From positions 23,757,452 through 23,821,451 of the forward strand of contig JAJKFL010000031.1 of the NCBI GenBank assembly GCA_021186555.1: a stretch of DNA of 64,000 bases, read 5' to 3'. The position numbers were made by a program, and so were the translations under genes. This DNA is from Reticulitermes speratus (Eukaryota; Arthropoda; Insecta; Blattodea; Rhinotermitidae). The notes under the pieces were generated by a model, which made no database searches, had not been told where the DNA came from, and saw only the letters and a list, made by a program, of their open reading frames with translations. This document shows positions 62,829-64,000 of this stretch, piece by piece. The first letter of the stretch is position 1. Every line of letters begins with the position of its first letter.

Positions 62829-64000
62829 AAAGCAGTACTGTTTGAGTTGTCTAGTTAGTAGTGACTGAGTCCCTGTCTTCTCTGAAAATTACACAACGTT
62901 CGCCGATTGGTCTCTCAAATGGGAGAACACTGTGTTCTCTGTGAGGTACGAACCGATTCTGTGGACAGAATCTTAGATGCATTACAGTCTGCCAAGGGAA
63001 GCACATTATCAGCAGTTTCAGGTTGTCTCCGTAAAAAGAAGTGACGTCGAAGCAAACACACGGATCCTGCTACTGGGTAGACTTAGGTCTATAAAACAGC
63101 GGCTTGATGAATGCATCTGAACTCAGTGGATTCCAGTGATTCTCCTGGACGTGGCAAGATTTTTCAATCACTCATTCGCTGACTTTGTGACAACATTTTG
63201 GAGTGTTGGTGTGTTTATTTTTTCATTTGTTTATCGTGTGTTGACGATCTTGAGGTTCTGTACCTCGAGTCCAGGTTTTAGACGAATTTAGTAACAAAGT
63301 GTATGCGCCGTGTCTGTAATCGTATACTAATGCCACACAGCATGCAGAGAAATTTAATGACGCTATGTGAAGCTAATCCTGAATTTAGAAAATCTTTTTG
63401 TTTTATTTCTCCTGTCCCGAAAAGGTTAAATTAGAGCGAATGAAAAGTGTATGTATTAAGCCTTTAAAACCTAGTGGTTAGTACATTCATCGCCAGGGCT
63501 AGCACTGTTGTGTCCACGTGGTGTATTCATGTATTCGTAGATTGTCACACAAACGATTGTTTCCCTGTGCAGTATTAACCGATTGCTGTGTGTAACACTA
63601 TACATACATACATTCATACATTCATACATAATACATACATTCCATGGATCCATAAGTCTGTCAAAGTGACAACTGGATGTGGAATAAGTCATAATATACA
63701 AATATACAGCTATACAGACTATAGAATTTTACATTTGAACATTATAAACTAAAACACTATAAACGTGTTACATACCTCACTATGAACCATTTTTATACAT
63801 AAAAAATTCGTCTACTGAGTAAAAGGAGTGTATATTTAAGTATTTTCTTAATGCTACTTTAAATTTTGTCTTTTCATTCTTAAGAATTATGAGACTCAGA
63901 GGGAGTCTGTTGAAAATTCTGATACCGGCATAGAACGTACTTTTTTTTAAAACAAGGTAGGTTTTCTATATGTTTTCTATACGTAATGTGGAATCATTTT
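62829..64000. other. Mostly unassigned DNA
   Basis: CCTTTAAAACCTAGTGGTTA at 63461 is one arm of the FB-G repeat. A CATA-rich stretch lies near 63600-63640. No gene recognised to the window end. Confidence 0.4.

Noticed and set aside
24282-64000. Later sFRP exons with the netrin-like domain
   Set aside because: I looked for cysteine-patterned, lysine-rich open frames with splice sites and found none; they probably lie beyond the window.

Overview
This window is a stretch of a large, repeat-rich insect genome. It has no operons, no dense ORFs, one recognisable host exon, and the rest is transposon debris, SINEs, satellites and intronic or intergenic DNA. The interspersed families (a LINE tail encoding [10 protein letters not shown]...[10 protein letters not shown], foldbacks encoding FWGITRRRVVIVYRRFG and FWVMTPCSLV, a repeat encoding HADGQTDRQTDMT) are ones I associate with cockroach and termite genomes. 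A blattodean such as Periplaneta is my best guess; this is an inference.

The only host gene I can defend is at 23810-24275 (+). It is the first coding exon of a secreted frizzled-related protein: signal peptide, then a complete ten-cysteine frizzled/Wnt-binding domain of the SFRP1/2/5 type, ending in a consensus splice donor (24276-24281). The netrin-like exons are not found in the window, so the following ~40 kb may be its first intron. The upstream 280 bp is GC-rich, with two CACGTG boxes and a reverse CCAAT box.

The mobile fraction includes five DNA elements with terminal inverted repeats: a pogo-type element (1269-2319), a PIF/Harbinger element carrying both a dead transposase fragment and a dead MADF gene (10340-11426), a pogo/Tigger MITE (13112-13451), a hAT element with a perfect 8-bp duplication (22800-23184) and a hAT-like MITE (5477-5749). 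There are also seven 5'-truncated tails of one LINE family and about two dozen tRNA-derived SINE copies in several families, three of them with target duplications or nested insertions. Seven tandem arrays are present (units 15, 21, 30, 32, 43, 45 and ~50 bp).

The most interesting signal is a recurring hammerhead-ribozyme-like motif: CTGANGA, a hairpin, GAA, then a short palindrome (ACATGT or ACGT), H, and a segment that pairs back to the bases before CTGANGA. It occurs more than a dozen times on both strands, with different but self-complementary stems. It is often in inverted pairs (foldbacks) and twice lies inside ~240-260 bp insertions flanked by 12-14 bp target duplications. One caution is that nearly all copies carry at least one extra base between CTGANGA and stem II, which canonical hammerheads lack, so catalysis is not established.

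Boundaries of diverged repeats are approximate, by eye. Long stretches where I recognise nothing are listed as such.
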